From assembly GCA_017882425.1 (NCBI GenBank), contig JADGPM010000264.1, positions 1 to 36,221 on the forward strand: DNA of 36,221 nt, read 5' to 3'. Under the pieces are notes generated by a model. The model was not told where the DNA came from and did no database searches. It saw nothing but the letters and a program-made list of their open reading frames with translations. The position numbers were made by a program, and so were the translations under genes. Positions 17,492 through 26,066 of this stretch are shown one piece after another (positions within the stretch are counted from its first letter, which is position 1; every line of letters starts with the position of its first letter). Origin of the DNA: Solirubrobacteraceae bacterium (GTDB taxonomy: Bacteria > Actinomycetota > Thermoleophilia > Solirubrobacterales > Solirubrobacteraceae).

Positions 17492-18706
17492 TCAGCTCAG
17501 GAAGCGCGCGATCGCGTCGTGCACGACCGTCGGGCGCTCGAGCTGCGGGACATGGCCGCAGTCGAGCTCCAGCTGCCGCGCCGCGGGCAGCGTGGCGCGG
17601 ACATGGCGGGCGAACGCCGCCGGCACGAGCTGGTCCTGTCGGCCCCACACGAAGAGGCTGGGCGGCTCGAGACCCGCGAGCCGGGTCCAGAACCCGTCCG
17701 GACCGTGCGGCTCGTCGAGGTAGATGTTGCGCGCCGCCGCGTAGAACGCCGCGCGGCCGCGGGGCTCGAGGTAGGAGCGCAGGAACTCGTCGACGCCGGC
17801 CGCCGTCCAGCCGTGCTCGGCGCCCGGGATGGCCCGCCGCACGAGCGGCTCGACGATCGGGCGCGGTGCGAGCTGCAGCAGCCCGAGCTCGGGGCGCAGG
17901 AGCCGCATCACGGGCGTGAGCCAGCGCTGGCGCAGCCAGGCGACCGCGGGCGCGAGCAGCACGAGGCGGTCGACGCGCTCCCGGTGGGCGAGCCCCGCCT
18001 CGAGCGCCACCCGTCCGCCCATGCTGTTGCCGATCAGCGACGCGCGATCGAGCCCGAGGCTGTCGAGCACGCCGACGACGCTGCGCGCGAAGAACGCGGC
18101 GTCGTACGACGCCGCGAGCGGCTTGACGGAGTCGCCGAAGCCCGGCAGGTCGATCGCGATCACGCGGTGGCGCTCGGCCAGCGCCCCGACGGTCGGCAGG
18201 AAGGAGACCTTCGTCGCCCCGAGCCCATGGAGCAGCACGACGGGCGGCCCCGCCCCGGCCTGCATCGTCGAGATCGTTCCGATCGTCGTCGGGACGTCGA
18301 CGAACCGCAGCGCCTCGGCCTCGGCGCGCCCCGCCGTCGCGGCGAGGAATCCGATGCCCAGGTGCAGGTCGTGCCGGACGGCCAGGCGGCCGGCCCGGAA
18401 CGCCTCCATGCCACTGCCCAGGTCGCGGGCGATCAGCGCCCAGGTCGCCCCGTCGGCCTCGATCAGCGCATCGGCACGGCGGTCGACGTCCGCGGGCTCC
18501 AGCTGCGCGCTGCCGGCGTGGAGCACGACGTCCCATGTGCCGATCCCGGTCCCCGTCAGGCGCACGCGCGCCCGGCCGCCGCCGACCGAGAAGATCTCCG
18601 GGTCGAAGCGTGCAGCGAGCGTCCTCAGCGAGCTCGGCGCGCCGGTGCGCGGGGACGCGGACCGGGGCGCGCGCGTCCGCGGGCGTGCGGTGACGGGCGT
18701 GGCCAT
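17492..18706 (-). CDS. Alpha/beta hydrolase with N-terminal SCP2 sterol-carrier-like domain
   Basis: C-terminal VVLLHGLGATKVSFLPTV...IGNSMGGRVALEAG...WGRQDQLVP...CGHVPQLERP; N-terminal ADALIEADGATWALIARDLGSGMEAFRAGRLAVRHDLHLGIGFLA resembles SCP2. Confidence 0.85.
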   Translation of the reverse strand: MATPVTARPRTRAPRSASPRTGAPSSLRTLAARFDPEIFSVGGGRARVRLTGTGIGTWDVVLHAGSAQLEPADVDRRADALIEADGATWALIARDLGSGMEAFRAGRLAVRHDLHLGIGFLAATAGRAEAEALRFVDVPTTIGTISTMQAGAGPPVVLLHGLGATKVSFLPTVGALAERHRVIAIDLPGFGDSVKPLAASYDAAFFARSVVGVLDSLGLDRASLIGNSMGGRVALEAGLAHRERVDRLVLLAPAVAWLRQRWLTPVMRLLRPELGLLQLAPRPIVEPLVRRAIPGAEHGWTAAGVDEFLRSYLEPRGRAAFYAAARNIYLDEPHGPDGFWTRLAGLEPPSLFVWGRQDQLVPAAFARHVRATLPAARQLELDCGHVPQLERPTVVHDAIARFLS

Positions 18707-18838
18707 CACCCGATGATCATGGGCCACGCAGCGGCGGCCATCCGTATGGACTGCGAGCGGGGCTGCGGTGGATCGCGGACGACAGGCCCGTGCCGGACCG
18801 GGTGGGCGCAGGCGCATGCTCTGTCACCATCACCGGTC

Positions 18839-19936
18839 ATGGTCCAGCCCGATCTCCGCCGACGCCTCCTGCCGCCGCTCGCCCTCGCGGCCGTCGCCCT
18901 GGCGATCCCGCAGGCCGCCGGCGCGGCCGCCACGGTCCACCTGCGCGGCACCGCCTACGAGTTCAACAACGTCAAGGTGCTGCTCTCGGGCGCGACGATC
19001 AGGGTCGCCGAGTACCCGAAGCTCAGCGCCACGGTCGCCCAGGACGGCACCTACGACCTGGCCGTGCCCGATCGCGCGAAGGTCACGCCGTACATCGTCG
19101 ACCCCGGCTACCGCACGGTGTACCTGCAGACCTTCACGACCGACGGCGAGAACCTCGCGAACGTCAACTTCCAGACGCCGACGGTCGACATCTACAGGGC
19201 CCTCGCGTCCCTGCTCTCCGTGCCGCTCGACGCCGCCGGCGACCCGCAGCAGTGCGCGATCGTCTCGACGTTCAGCACCGTGAACGTCCGCGCGCTCGAC
19301 TTCGCCGGCTTCATCGCCTACGGTGCGCACGGCGTCGCCGGGGCGACCGCGACGACCACGCCGAACGCCGGCACGCCCGTCTACTTCAACGCCTCGGTGA
19401 TCCCCGACGGCTCGCAGAAGCGCTCCTCCAAGGACGGCGGCGTCGTCTGGACCGGCGTGCCGACCGGCGTCTACACGATCCGCGCGAGCGCCCCGAACGC
19501 GCGCTTCGCGAGCTTCGTCGCGACCTGCAGGCCGGGGCGGGTCGTCAACGCCAACCCGCCGTGGGGCCTGCACCAGCTCGCCCCCCCGAGCTCCGCGCAC
19601 GTCTCCGCCACGTGGCGGCGCGGCGCCGGCGTGGCGACGCTGCGCACGCTGCGCGCGACGCACCTGCCGGCGAAGGCGACCGTCCGGATCAGCTGCACCG
19701 GCAAGGGCTGCGCGTCAGGCGCCACGACGCTGACGCCCAGCGGTTCCAGCGCCGACCTGCGCGCCGCGCTCGGCGCGCGGCGCTCGCGCCTGCGCAGCGG
19801 ACAGACGCTGAGCGTGGCGATCACCGCACCGGTGACCGACGGCGCCGTGACGCGCTGGGCCGTCGGCCGCACGGGCACGCCGCGCGCGCAGCGCCTCTGC
19901 GTCCCACTCGGCCTCACCAGGCCGCGGGCCTGCTGA
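18839..19936 (+). CDS. Secreted protein of unknown function, N-terminal carboxypeptidase-regulatory-like (CarboxypepD_reg/Ig) fold
   Basis: Signal peptide; VHLRGTAYEFNNVKVLLSGATIRVAEYPKLSATVAQDGTYDLAVPDRAKVTPYI; C-terminal ARRSRLRSGQTLSVAITAP beta-rich segment. Confidence 0.72.
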   Translation: MVQPDLRRRLLPPLALAAVALAIPQAAGAAATVHLRGTAYEFNNVKVLLSGATIRVAEYPKLSATVAQDGTYDLAVPDRAKVTPYIVDPGYRTVYLQTFTTDGENLANVNFQTPTVDIYRALASLLSVPLDAAGDPQQCAIVSTFSTVNVRALDFAGFIAYGAHGVAGATATTTPNAGTPVYFNASVIPDGSQKRSSKDGGVVWTGVPTGVYTIRASAPNARFASFVATCRPGRVVNANPPWGLHQLAPPSSAHVSATWRRGAGVATLRTLRATHLPAKATVRISCTGKGCASGATTLTPSGSSADLRAALGARRSRLRSGQTLSVAITAPVTDGAVTRWAVGRTGTPRAQRLCVPLGLTRPRAC

Positions 19937-19959
19937 GGCCCCTGCGTTAGGGTCGCAGC

Positions 19960-20565
19960 ATGCAGGAGATCGCCCCCGGCCTGTGGCACTGGACCGCGCG
20001 CCACGAGCACATCCACTCCGACGTCAGCTCGTACTACCTGGAGACGGAGCGCGTCGCGATCGACGCGAAGATCCCGGCCGAGGGCCTGGCGTGGTTCGAG
20101 GCCCACGGCGTGCCCGACCACGTCGTGCTCAGCAACCGCCACCACGACCGCGACGCGTGGCGCCTGCGCGAGGCCTTCGGCTGCACGGTGCACTGCATCC
20201 GCAACGGGCTGCACGAGCTCGAGGGCCGCGGTCCCGTCGCCCCGTTCGACTTCGGCGACGAGCTGCCCGGCGGGATCGTCGTCCACGAGGTCGACGCGAT
20301 CTGCCCGGACGAGACGGCGCTGCACATCCCCGCCCACCGCGCGCTGGCGTGCGCCGACGGCGTCGTCCGGTGGCCGGGCACGGAGGGGCTCGCCTTCGTC
20401 CCGGACTTCCTGATGGACGAGCCCGAGGCGACAAAGGACGGCCTGCGCGCCGCCTACCGGCGCCTGCTCGGCCTCGACTTCGACCACCTGCTGCTCGCCC
20501 ATGGCGCCCCGGTCGTCGGCGGCGGCAGGGAGGCGCTGCGGGCGTTCGTCGGCGACGCAGCCTAG
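19960..20565 (+). CDS. MBL-fold metallo-hydrolase-like protein with altered metal motif
   Basis: MQEIAPGLWHW...ERVAIDAKIPAEGLAWF...HVVLSNRHHDRDAW...LLLAHGAPV; overall MBL layout, HHDR in place of HxHxDH. Confidence 0.7.
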   Translation: MQEIAPGLWHWTARHEHIHSDVSSYYLETERVAIDAKIPAEGLAWFEAHGVPDHVVLSNRHHDRDAWRLREAFGCTVHCIRNGLHELEGRGPVAPFDFGDELPGGIVVHEVDAICPDETALHIPAHRALACADGVVRWPGTEGLAFVPDFLMDEPEATKDGLRAAYRRLLGLDFDHLLLAHGAPVVGGGREALRAFVGDAA

Positions 20566-21305
20566 GCAGGCCGCAGCGTCCAGCGCAGCGGCTCCCACGG
20601 CGCCGCGTCGAGCGCGCGGTGGAGCGCTTCCTCGTCGTCGAAGCGCTCGGTGAGGCGCCGCCCGTGAAGGCCCAGCTCGATCTCGGACACGCCGAGCGGC
20701 CACGGGTCGAGCGTGTAGGTGCGGTCATCAACGGGCTCCATCCGGATGGCGACGCCGTCGACCTCCGGGAGGTCGCGCGCCAGCCAGCCGTGGCAGATGC
20801 TCAGCGACACCGCATCGAGGCAGAACAGCAGGTCGCCGCCGCGCTCGGCCTCGGCGCGGGTGATGCCCAGGGCGCCGATCAGCCCGTCCTGCACGGCCTC
20901 CTGGCCGGCGAGGTAGGCGCGCACCTGCGTCGCGGCCGGCTCGGGAAGGTCGTCCGGATTCCCGAACCGCGTGTGGATGTTGCGCCCGTGCAGCGAGACG
21001 AGCAGCGCCGCGTACGCGCTCGTCGCGAGCAGCCGCTGAGGTGCCTGCTCCCAGAGCGCGAGGCGCCGCTCGAACGGCGCCTCGTAGAAGGCGGCCGCCC
21101 GGCGCGCCGGCGCGAACAGCGGCGGGCGCACGTCCCAGTCGATCCAGGCGACGTCGTGCTGCTCGATGCCCAGGCACACGTCCTCGAACGGATCGGGCGC
21201 CGCGAAGCGCTCGTTGCCCCACACGCGGGCGATCCGGCCGGACAGCCACGCGTGCGCCGGCTGCCCGATCGCGAGCCAGTCCTCGTCGCGGTCGATGACG
21301 AGCAT
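20562..21305 (-). CDS. DUF3891 family protein
   Basis: LVIDRDEDWLAIGQPAHAWLSGRIARVWGNE...FEDVCLGIEQHDVAWIDWD...SLHGRNI; TAGCGT box 6 nt upstream of ATG. Confidence 0.82.
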   Translation of the reverse strand: MLVIDRDEDWLAIGQPAHAWLSGRIARVWGNERFAAPDPFEDVCLGIEQHDVAWIDWDVRPPLFAPARRAAAFYEAPFERRLALWEQAPQRLLATSAYAALLVSLHGRNIHTRFGNPDDLPEPAATQVRAYLAGQEAVQDGLIGALGITRAEAERGGDLLFCLDAVSLSICHGWLARDLPEVDGVAIRMEPVDDRTYTLDPWPLGVSEIELGLHGRRLTERFDDEEALHRALDAAPWEPLRWTLRPA

Positions 21306-21333
21306 GCACAGACGCTACCGCCGCCGGGGGCGT

Positions 21334-21687
21334 TCAGCGTGCCACGACGACGGTCATCTTCATGCCGGGCGCGTGCAGCGCGCAGACGATCCGGTAGGTG
21401 CCGGCGCGGGTGAACCGGTGCGTGAAGCTCCCGTGGTTGCGTGTGGGCGCCGCGAACCGGGCGGGCCCGGAGCGCGCCAGCACGCTGTGCGACTGGCGCG
21501 AACGCCAGTGCCAGGTCACGGTGGCCCCCGCCGAGATCCGGACCACCGGGCGCTGGACGTCGCGTACGAAGGCGTTGTCGACGATGAAGACGTTCGCCCC
21601 GCTGCCCGCCGGCGTGGCCGCGGCCGGGGTGGCCAGCAGCGTGGCCGCCAGGCCACCGGCCGCGGCGAGAAGCGCCCGGCGCCTCAC
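21334..21687 (-). CDS. Secreted cupredoxin (plastocyanin/azurin-like, type 1 copper)
   Basis: Signal peptide; SHSV, VCALHAPGMKM (C-x2-H-x3-M), GSFTHRFTRAGTYRIVC; GTG start overlapping the stop of the upstream gene. Confidence 0.88.
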   Translation of the reverse strand: MRRRALLAAAGGLAATLLATPAAATPAGSGANVFIVDNAFVRDVQRPVVRISAGATVTWHWRSRQSHSVLARSGPARFAAPTRNHGSFTHRFTRAGTYRIVCALHAPGMKMTVVVAR

Positions 21688-23603
21688 GGCGTCACCACGT
21701 AGGCGCGCGCCGGGTCGCTGACCAGCCGCGTCGTCCGCGCCGCGCGGTCGCGGACGAAGATCCCGCGCACGCCGCTCGTCGCGCCCGGGACGAGGTTCGT
21801 CGCCGTGGAGGCGAACGCGACGCGCGTGCCGTCCGCGGAGATCGACGGATCCTCGGAGCTGCCGTTGCCCGCGGCGCCCTCGGGGCCTGCGCGGCTCACG
21901 AGCTCGATCCGGCCGTCGGCCGCATGCCAGGCGTAGACGCGCGCGCCGCGCCCGCGGGCGACGGTGAACGCGACGACGACCCCGCCTTCGGACACGACCG
22001 GATCCAGCGGCGTGCCGTCCGGCGCGGGGATGTGGACGGTCCGCCCGCCGTCCAGGTCGCGCAGGAAGAGCCCGAGGCCCGGGCCCGCGCCGAGATTGCG
22101 CGCGTTCGAGGTGAAGGCGACCCAGCGGCCGTCGGGGGAGATCGCGCCGTCCGCCGAGAACCCGCCGGCGGGCGCTCCCGTGGCGCCGTCGGCGCGGCTG
22201 GCGAGCAGCGTGCGGCCCCGCGCGAGGTCGCGCACCTCGACGGCCGACGTCCCGCTGCCCGGGTCGCTGAGCCGGCCGCGCGTCATGGTCACGACGACGC
22301 GGGCGCCGTCGGCGGAGAGCCCCGGCTCATACGGATCGGCGTATGGCGACGACCCGGCCACGTGCCCGGCGATCGCCGTCCGCACGCCGCCCGGCCCCGC
22401 AACCCGCACGACGGTGCGCCCGTCGCGCACGGCCTCATACGCCACGGACGCGCCGTCCGCCGAGACGACGGGGTTGTAGGCCGACTTCGAGTCGGCCAGC
22501 GCCGGACCGGCCGGCGAGCCCTGGATCTCGCTCGTGTGCGGGGCCGCCCCGCCGAGGTCGCACAGCAGCACACCGATCCGCCCGTAGCGCTTGGCGAAGT
22601 TCTGGTTGCCCGCCGAGGACTCGTACGTCACCCGCCCGCCGCCGGCGGAGATCGACGGGTTGTAGTCCGAGGACGGCTGCGCCCCCGTGGGCCCCGGCGG
22701 CAGGACGCCGCTGATGAGGTCGCTCGTGCCGCTCGACAGGTCGGCGCGCAGGATCGCGATCTCGCCGAGACGCACCGCGAGCTTCAGCTTCTGCCGGTAG
22801 GCCTCGTAGGCGACGAAGCGGCCGTCGGCCGAGATCGCGGGATTCGACGCGTAGTCCTGCGGCAGCTGCACGAGCGCGCCGCGGTGGGTCAGCGGCGGCC
22901 CGTTGTAGCGCTCCTGATCCAGCCAGCGTGGAAGCTGGCTCAGCTGCCGGCGCAGCAGCAGGCGCGCCTGCCGCGCGGTCATCGCCCCGCCGCCCACGCC
23001 GGCGGCGATCCGCTCGCGCAGCACCGCGACCGCCCCCGCCTGGACCTCACCCGGAGAGCGGTCGTGCAGCCGGCCGATCGCCAGCGGGCTGAGCTCCGCC
23101 CGGCGCAGCTCGCGGAAGCGCGCGTCGGTGACGCCGAAGATGTCCGGCGCCGCGCTCGGGATGGCGAACTGGTGCAGCGAGTGGAAGAAGAGGTGCTGGG
23201 CGAGATGGCCCTGGGTGATCGTCCGCAGCGCGCGCGCCCGCAGCTGCGCGAGCCGCGCCGCCCCGACCGCGTGCGCGCGTGGCGCGACGAGGGCGGCCGC
23301 GAGCCGCGCCGGGCTCGTCCAGCCATGACGGGCCGCCAGCTGGGCGAGCGTCCGGTGGTCGTCTCGCAGTTGCTGCCAGAGCTGGGCACGGTCGATGTGC
23401 AGCAGGGCGTAGAGCCGGCCCTCGTCGTAGGGGACCCAGTGGTTGTAGACCCAGGCCTCGGGCGGCAGCCAGTGCGCCGGCGCGCCCGCCGGCGCGAGCG
23501 AATCGGGGGAGTGGGTGACGATCGTCTTCGCGCCCGCGGCGGCGGGTGCGAGCGTCGAGGCGAGTGCGGTGCAGACCAGCACGACGCGCAGCGTTCGCCT
23601 CAT
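21684..23603 (-). CDS. Secreted TolB/PD40-type beta-propeller protein with unassigned N-terminal domain
   Basis: Signal peptide; repeats NPAISADGRFVAYEA, NPSISAGGGRVTYES, NPVVSADGASVAYEA, GAISPDGRWVAFTS, DPSISADGTRVAFAS. Confidence 0.88.
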   Translation of the reverse strand: MRRTLRVVLVCTALASTLAPAAAGAKTIVTHSPDSLAPAGAPAHWLPPEAWVYNHWVPYDEGRLYALLHIDRAQLWQQLRDDHRTLAQLAARHGWTSPARLAAALVAPRAHAVGAARLAQLRARALRTITQGHLAQHLFFHSLHQFAIPSAAPDIFGVTDARFRELRRAELSPLAIGRLHDRSPGEVQAGAVAVLRERIAAGVGGGAMTARQARLLLRRQLSQLPRWLDQERYNGPPLTHRGALVQLPQDYASNPAISADGRFVAYEAYRQKLKLAVRLGEIAILRADLSSGTSDLISGVLPPGPTGAQPSSDYNPSISAGGGRVTYESSAGNQNFAKRYGRIGVLLCDLGGAAPHTSEIQGSPAGPALADSKSAYNPVVSADGASVAYEAVRDGRTVVRVAGPGGVRTAIAGHVAGSSPYADPYEPGLSADGARVVVTMTRGRLSDPGSGTSAVEVRDLARGRTLLASRADGATGAPAGGFSADGAISPDGRWVAFTSNARNLGAGPGLGLFLRDLDGGRTVHIPAPDGTPLDPVVSEGGVVVAFTVARGRGARVYAWHAADGRIELVSRAGPEGAAGNGSSEDPSISADGTRVAFASTATNLVPGATSGVRGIFVRDRAARTTRLVSDPARAYVVTP

Positions 23604-23648
23604 CCGGGCGACCCTACGCCCGGCGGCCCGCCGGCACAAGCGGCGCGC

Positions 23649-24317
23649 TCAGCCGGCCGAGGGCAGGACCCAGCCGACCATCGCGACGACGTGGGCGGTG
23701 GCGGCCAGGATGACGAAGACGTGGAAGACCTCGTGATAGCCGAAGACCTTCGGCCACGGGTCCGGGCGCTGCGTCGCGTAGACGACAGCGCCCAGCGAGT
23801 AGAGCAGCCCGCCGGCGCCGAGCAGCAGCAGCGGCCAGAGCGGCAGCCCCGCAACGAGCTGCGGCAGCGCCAGCAGCGCCACCCAGCCGAGCGCGAGGTA
23901 GGTCGCCGCGTTCAGCCAGCGGGGCGCGTCGATCCACAGCACCGAGAGTGTCACGCCGAGCAGCGCGCCGACCCACACACCGGCGAGCGCGACGACCTGC
24001 GTCGTCCCGTGGAGCACGAGCAGCGCGACCGGCGTGTAGCTCGCGGCGATGAAGAGGAAGATGGTGCTGTGGTCGATGCGCCGCAGCAGCGGGCGCCAGC
24101 GCGGGCTCCCGCGCCAGCGGTGGTAGAGGCCGCTGCAGGCGAACAGGGCGCAGAGCCCGGCGCCGTAGATCATCGCCGCCGCGCGCGCGAGCCCGTCCGG
24201 CGCGACGAGCACGAGCACGATGGCGACCGCGATCGCGGCCCAGACCGCGTAGGCATGCGTGACGCCGCGCAGCCGCGGCTGCTCGCGCAGGTGCTCGATG
24301 AGGTGCGCGGGCCGCAT
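23649..24317 (-). CDS. Hemolysin III family (PAQR-like) membrane protein
   Basis: SGLYHRWRGSPRWRPLLRRIDHSTIFLFIAASYTPVAL and GYHEVFHVFVILAATAHVVAM; seven hydrophobic segments. Confidence 0.95.
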   Translation of the reverse strand: MRPAHLIEHLREQPRLRGVTHAYAVWAAIAVAIVLVLVAPDGLARAAAMIYGAGLCALFACSGLYHRWRGSPRWRPLLRRIDHSTIFLFIAASYTPVALLVLHGTTQVVALAGVWVGALLGVTLSVLWIDAPRWLNAATYLALGWVALLALPQLVAGLPLWPLLLLGAGGLLYSLGAVVYATQRPDPWPKVFGYHEVFHVFVILAATAHVVAMVGWVLPSAG

Positions 24318-25258
24318 CAGGCGGCACGCTCCTCGTCGGCCAGCAGCAGCTCGCGGAAGCCCGCCTCGTCGCTCTCCGAGGGTGCCGTCGTCGCGATGAA
24401 GTCGTTCAGCACTGCGACGAAGCGCGCCGGGTCGTCGCGGAAGGGGAAATGGCCTGCGGTCGGGAAGATCTCGAGCCGGCTGTGCGGCATCAGCGCGTGC
24501 GCGGCGCGCGCGTGGGCGACCGGGATCATCGGGTCGCGCTCGCCCCAGAGGATCAGCGTCGGCATCCCCGCCGCGAGGTAGAGCCGGTCGCTCGCGTCGA
24601 CGCGCTGGCCGCCCGGGTCCATGATCGAGCGGGCGGTGTGCAGGAAGGCCCGGCGCGACTCCTCGTCGGCGAGCGTCGCGAAGCCCGCGGCGATACCGCT
24701 CACGTCGGCGTTCGGCCGCAGGCCGATGCGGCCCAGTGCGCGCGCCGCGCTTGCGCCGGCGCCGAGCAGCCCGGCGCGGCCGAGCACCGGCAGGACCCAG
24801 TCCGATCCCGGCAGCGTGGCCGCGCGGAGCATCGGGTGGACCTCACGCCCCAGGCCGCCGCTGGAGACGAGCACGAGGCGCTCGACGCGCTCGGGGAACT
24901 GGTAGGAGAGCTGCATCGCGACGCCGCCCCCGAGCGAGTGCCCGATGACGGTGGCGCGCTCGATGCCGAGCGCGACCAGCAGGTCACGCACGCCGCTGGC
25001 GAACGCGCCGAGCGAGTAGTCGCCCTGCGGCTTCGCGGACATGCCGTGCCCGAGCAGGTCGGGCGCGATCACGGTGTGCCGCTCGGCCAGCCCGGGGAGC
25101 ACCTCGCGCCACGTCTCGGAGTCCGACGTGATGCCGTGCAGCAGAACCAGCGCGGGACCCTCGCCGAGGATGCGGTAGTGCACCGCGTGCCCGTGCAACC
25201 GGATGCTGCGCGGCTCGCCCAGCGGGTCGCCCGCGGGTGACGTCTCGTTCGTCGTCAT
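24317..25258 (-). CDS. Alpha/beta hydrolase
   Basis: LVLLHGITSDSETW, VIGHSLGGGVAMQLSYQFPERVERLVLVSS, ILWGERDPMIP, TAGHFPFRDDP; one-base overlap with the hemolysin III start. Confidence 0.93.
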   Translation of the reverse strand: MTTNETSPAGDPLGEPRSIRLHGHAVHYRILGEGPALVLLHGITSDSETWREVLPGLAERHTVIAPDLLGHGMSAKPQGDYSLGAFASGVRDLLVALGIERATVIGHSLGGGVAMQLSYQFPERVERLVLVSSGGLGREVHPMLRAATLPGSDWVLPVLGRAGLLGAGASAARALGRIGLRPNADVSGIAAGFATLADEESRRAFLHTARSIMDPGGQRVDASDRLYLAAGMPTLILWGERDPMIPVAHARAAHALMPHSRLEIFPTAGHFPFRDDPARFVAVLNDFIATTAPSESDEAGFRELLLADEERAA

Positions 25259-25269
25259 TGACAGATGGT

Positions 25270-25283
25270 ACACCGATCGGCGT
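25270..25283. promoter_or_regulatory. Candidate regulator-binding dyad ACACCGATCGGCGT between divergent hydrolase and MerR genes
   Basis: Core CCGATCGG (25273-25280) is a perfect palindrome; flanks AC/GT also pair; directly upstream of TACCAT box (minus strand) of the hydrolase. Confidence 0.5.
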
Positions 25284-25310
25284 CACATGAAACAGCGTAG
25301 GATCCGCGCC

Positions 25311-26066
25311 GTGCCCGCAAAGACCGCGATATCGGCCAGCGACATGACGATCGACGAGCTCGCTCGCGAGACCGGGATGACCGTGCGCAACATCCGCGCC
25401 CACCAGTCGCGCGGACTGCTGCCCGCGCCCGAGGTCCGCGCGCGCACGGGCTACTACGGCCCCGAGCACGTCGCGCGGCTGCGCCTCATCCAGGAGCTCC
25501 AGGGCAACGGCTACAACCTCGCCGCGATCAAGCACCTGCTCGAGCGCGGGGACGGCTCCGCCGAGGCCGAGGACATCCTCGGCTTCGCCCGCACCCTGCT
25601 CGCCCCGTTCGAGACCGAGCCGCGCGAGGTGGTCGATCTCGCCGAGCTCGGCGAGCGCTTCGGCACCGATCGGGGGCGCCGAACGCTCGCACGCGCCGAG
25701 CGCCTGGGGCTGGTCGTCCCGCTCGGCGAGGACCGCTACGAGATCCCGAGCCCCACCGTGCTGCGCGCCGGCGAGGCGGTGCTCGCGCTCGGCGTCCCGA
25801 TCGACCGGGCGCTGGACATCGTCGAGCGCGTGACGAAGAACGCCGACAGCACGAGCCGCACGTTCGTGAAGCTGTTCGTCGAACAGATCTGGAAGCCGTT
25901 CGACGAGGCCGGCCGGCCGGAGGCCGACTGGCCCGAGGTCCAGGAGAGGCTCGAGCAGCTGCGCCCGCTCGTCACCGAGACGTTCCTCGCCGTCTTCCAG
26001 CAGCGCATGACGCAGGCGATCGAGCACGCCTTCGGGCGCGAGCTGGAGAAGCGCGCGAAGGGCTGA
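25311..26066 (+). CDS. MerR family transcriptional regulator
   Basis: MTIDELARETGMTVRNIRAHQSRGLLPAPEVRARTGYYGPEHVARLRLIQELQGNGYNLAAIKHLLE. GTG 25311 (TAGGAT box 7 nt upstream) or ATG 25287 are possible starts. Confidence 0.93.
   Translation: MPAKTAISASDMTIDELARETGMTVRNIRAHQSRGLLPAPEVRARTGYYGPEHVARLRLIQELQGNGYNLAAIKHLLERGDGSAEAEDILGFARTLLAPFETEPREVVDLAELGERFGTDRGRRTLARAERLGLVVPLGEDRYEIPSPTVLRAGEAVLALGVPIDRALDIVERVTKNADSTSRTFVKLFVEQIWKPFDEAGRPEADWPEVQERLEQLRPLVTETFLAVFQQRMTQAIEHAFGRELEKRAKG

Noticed and set aside
21924-24581. 885-aa plus-strand ORF opposite propeller, hemolysin III and hydrolase genes
   Set aside because: Spans three recognisable minus-strand genes; low-complexity RRG/AVR composition.
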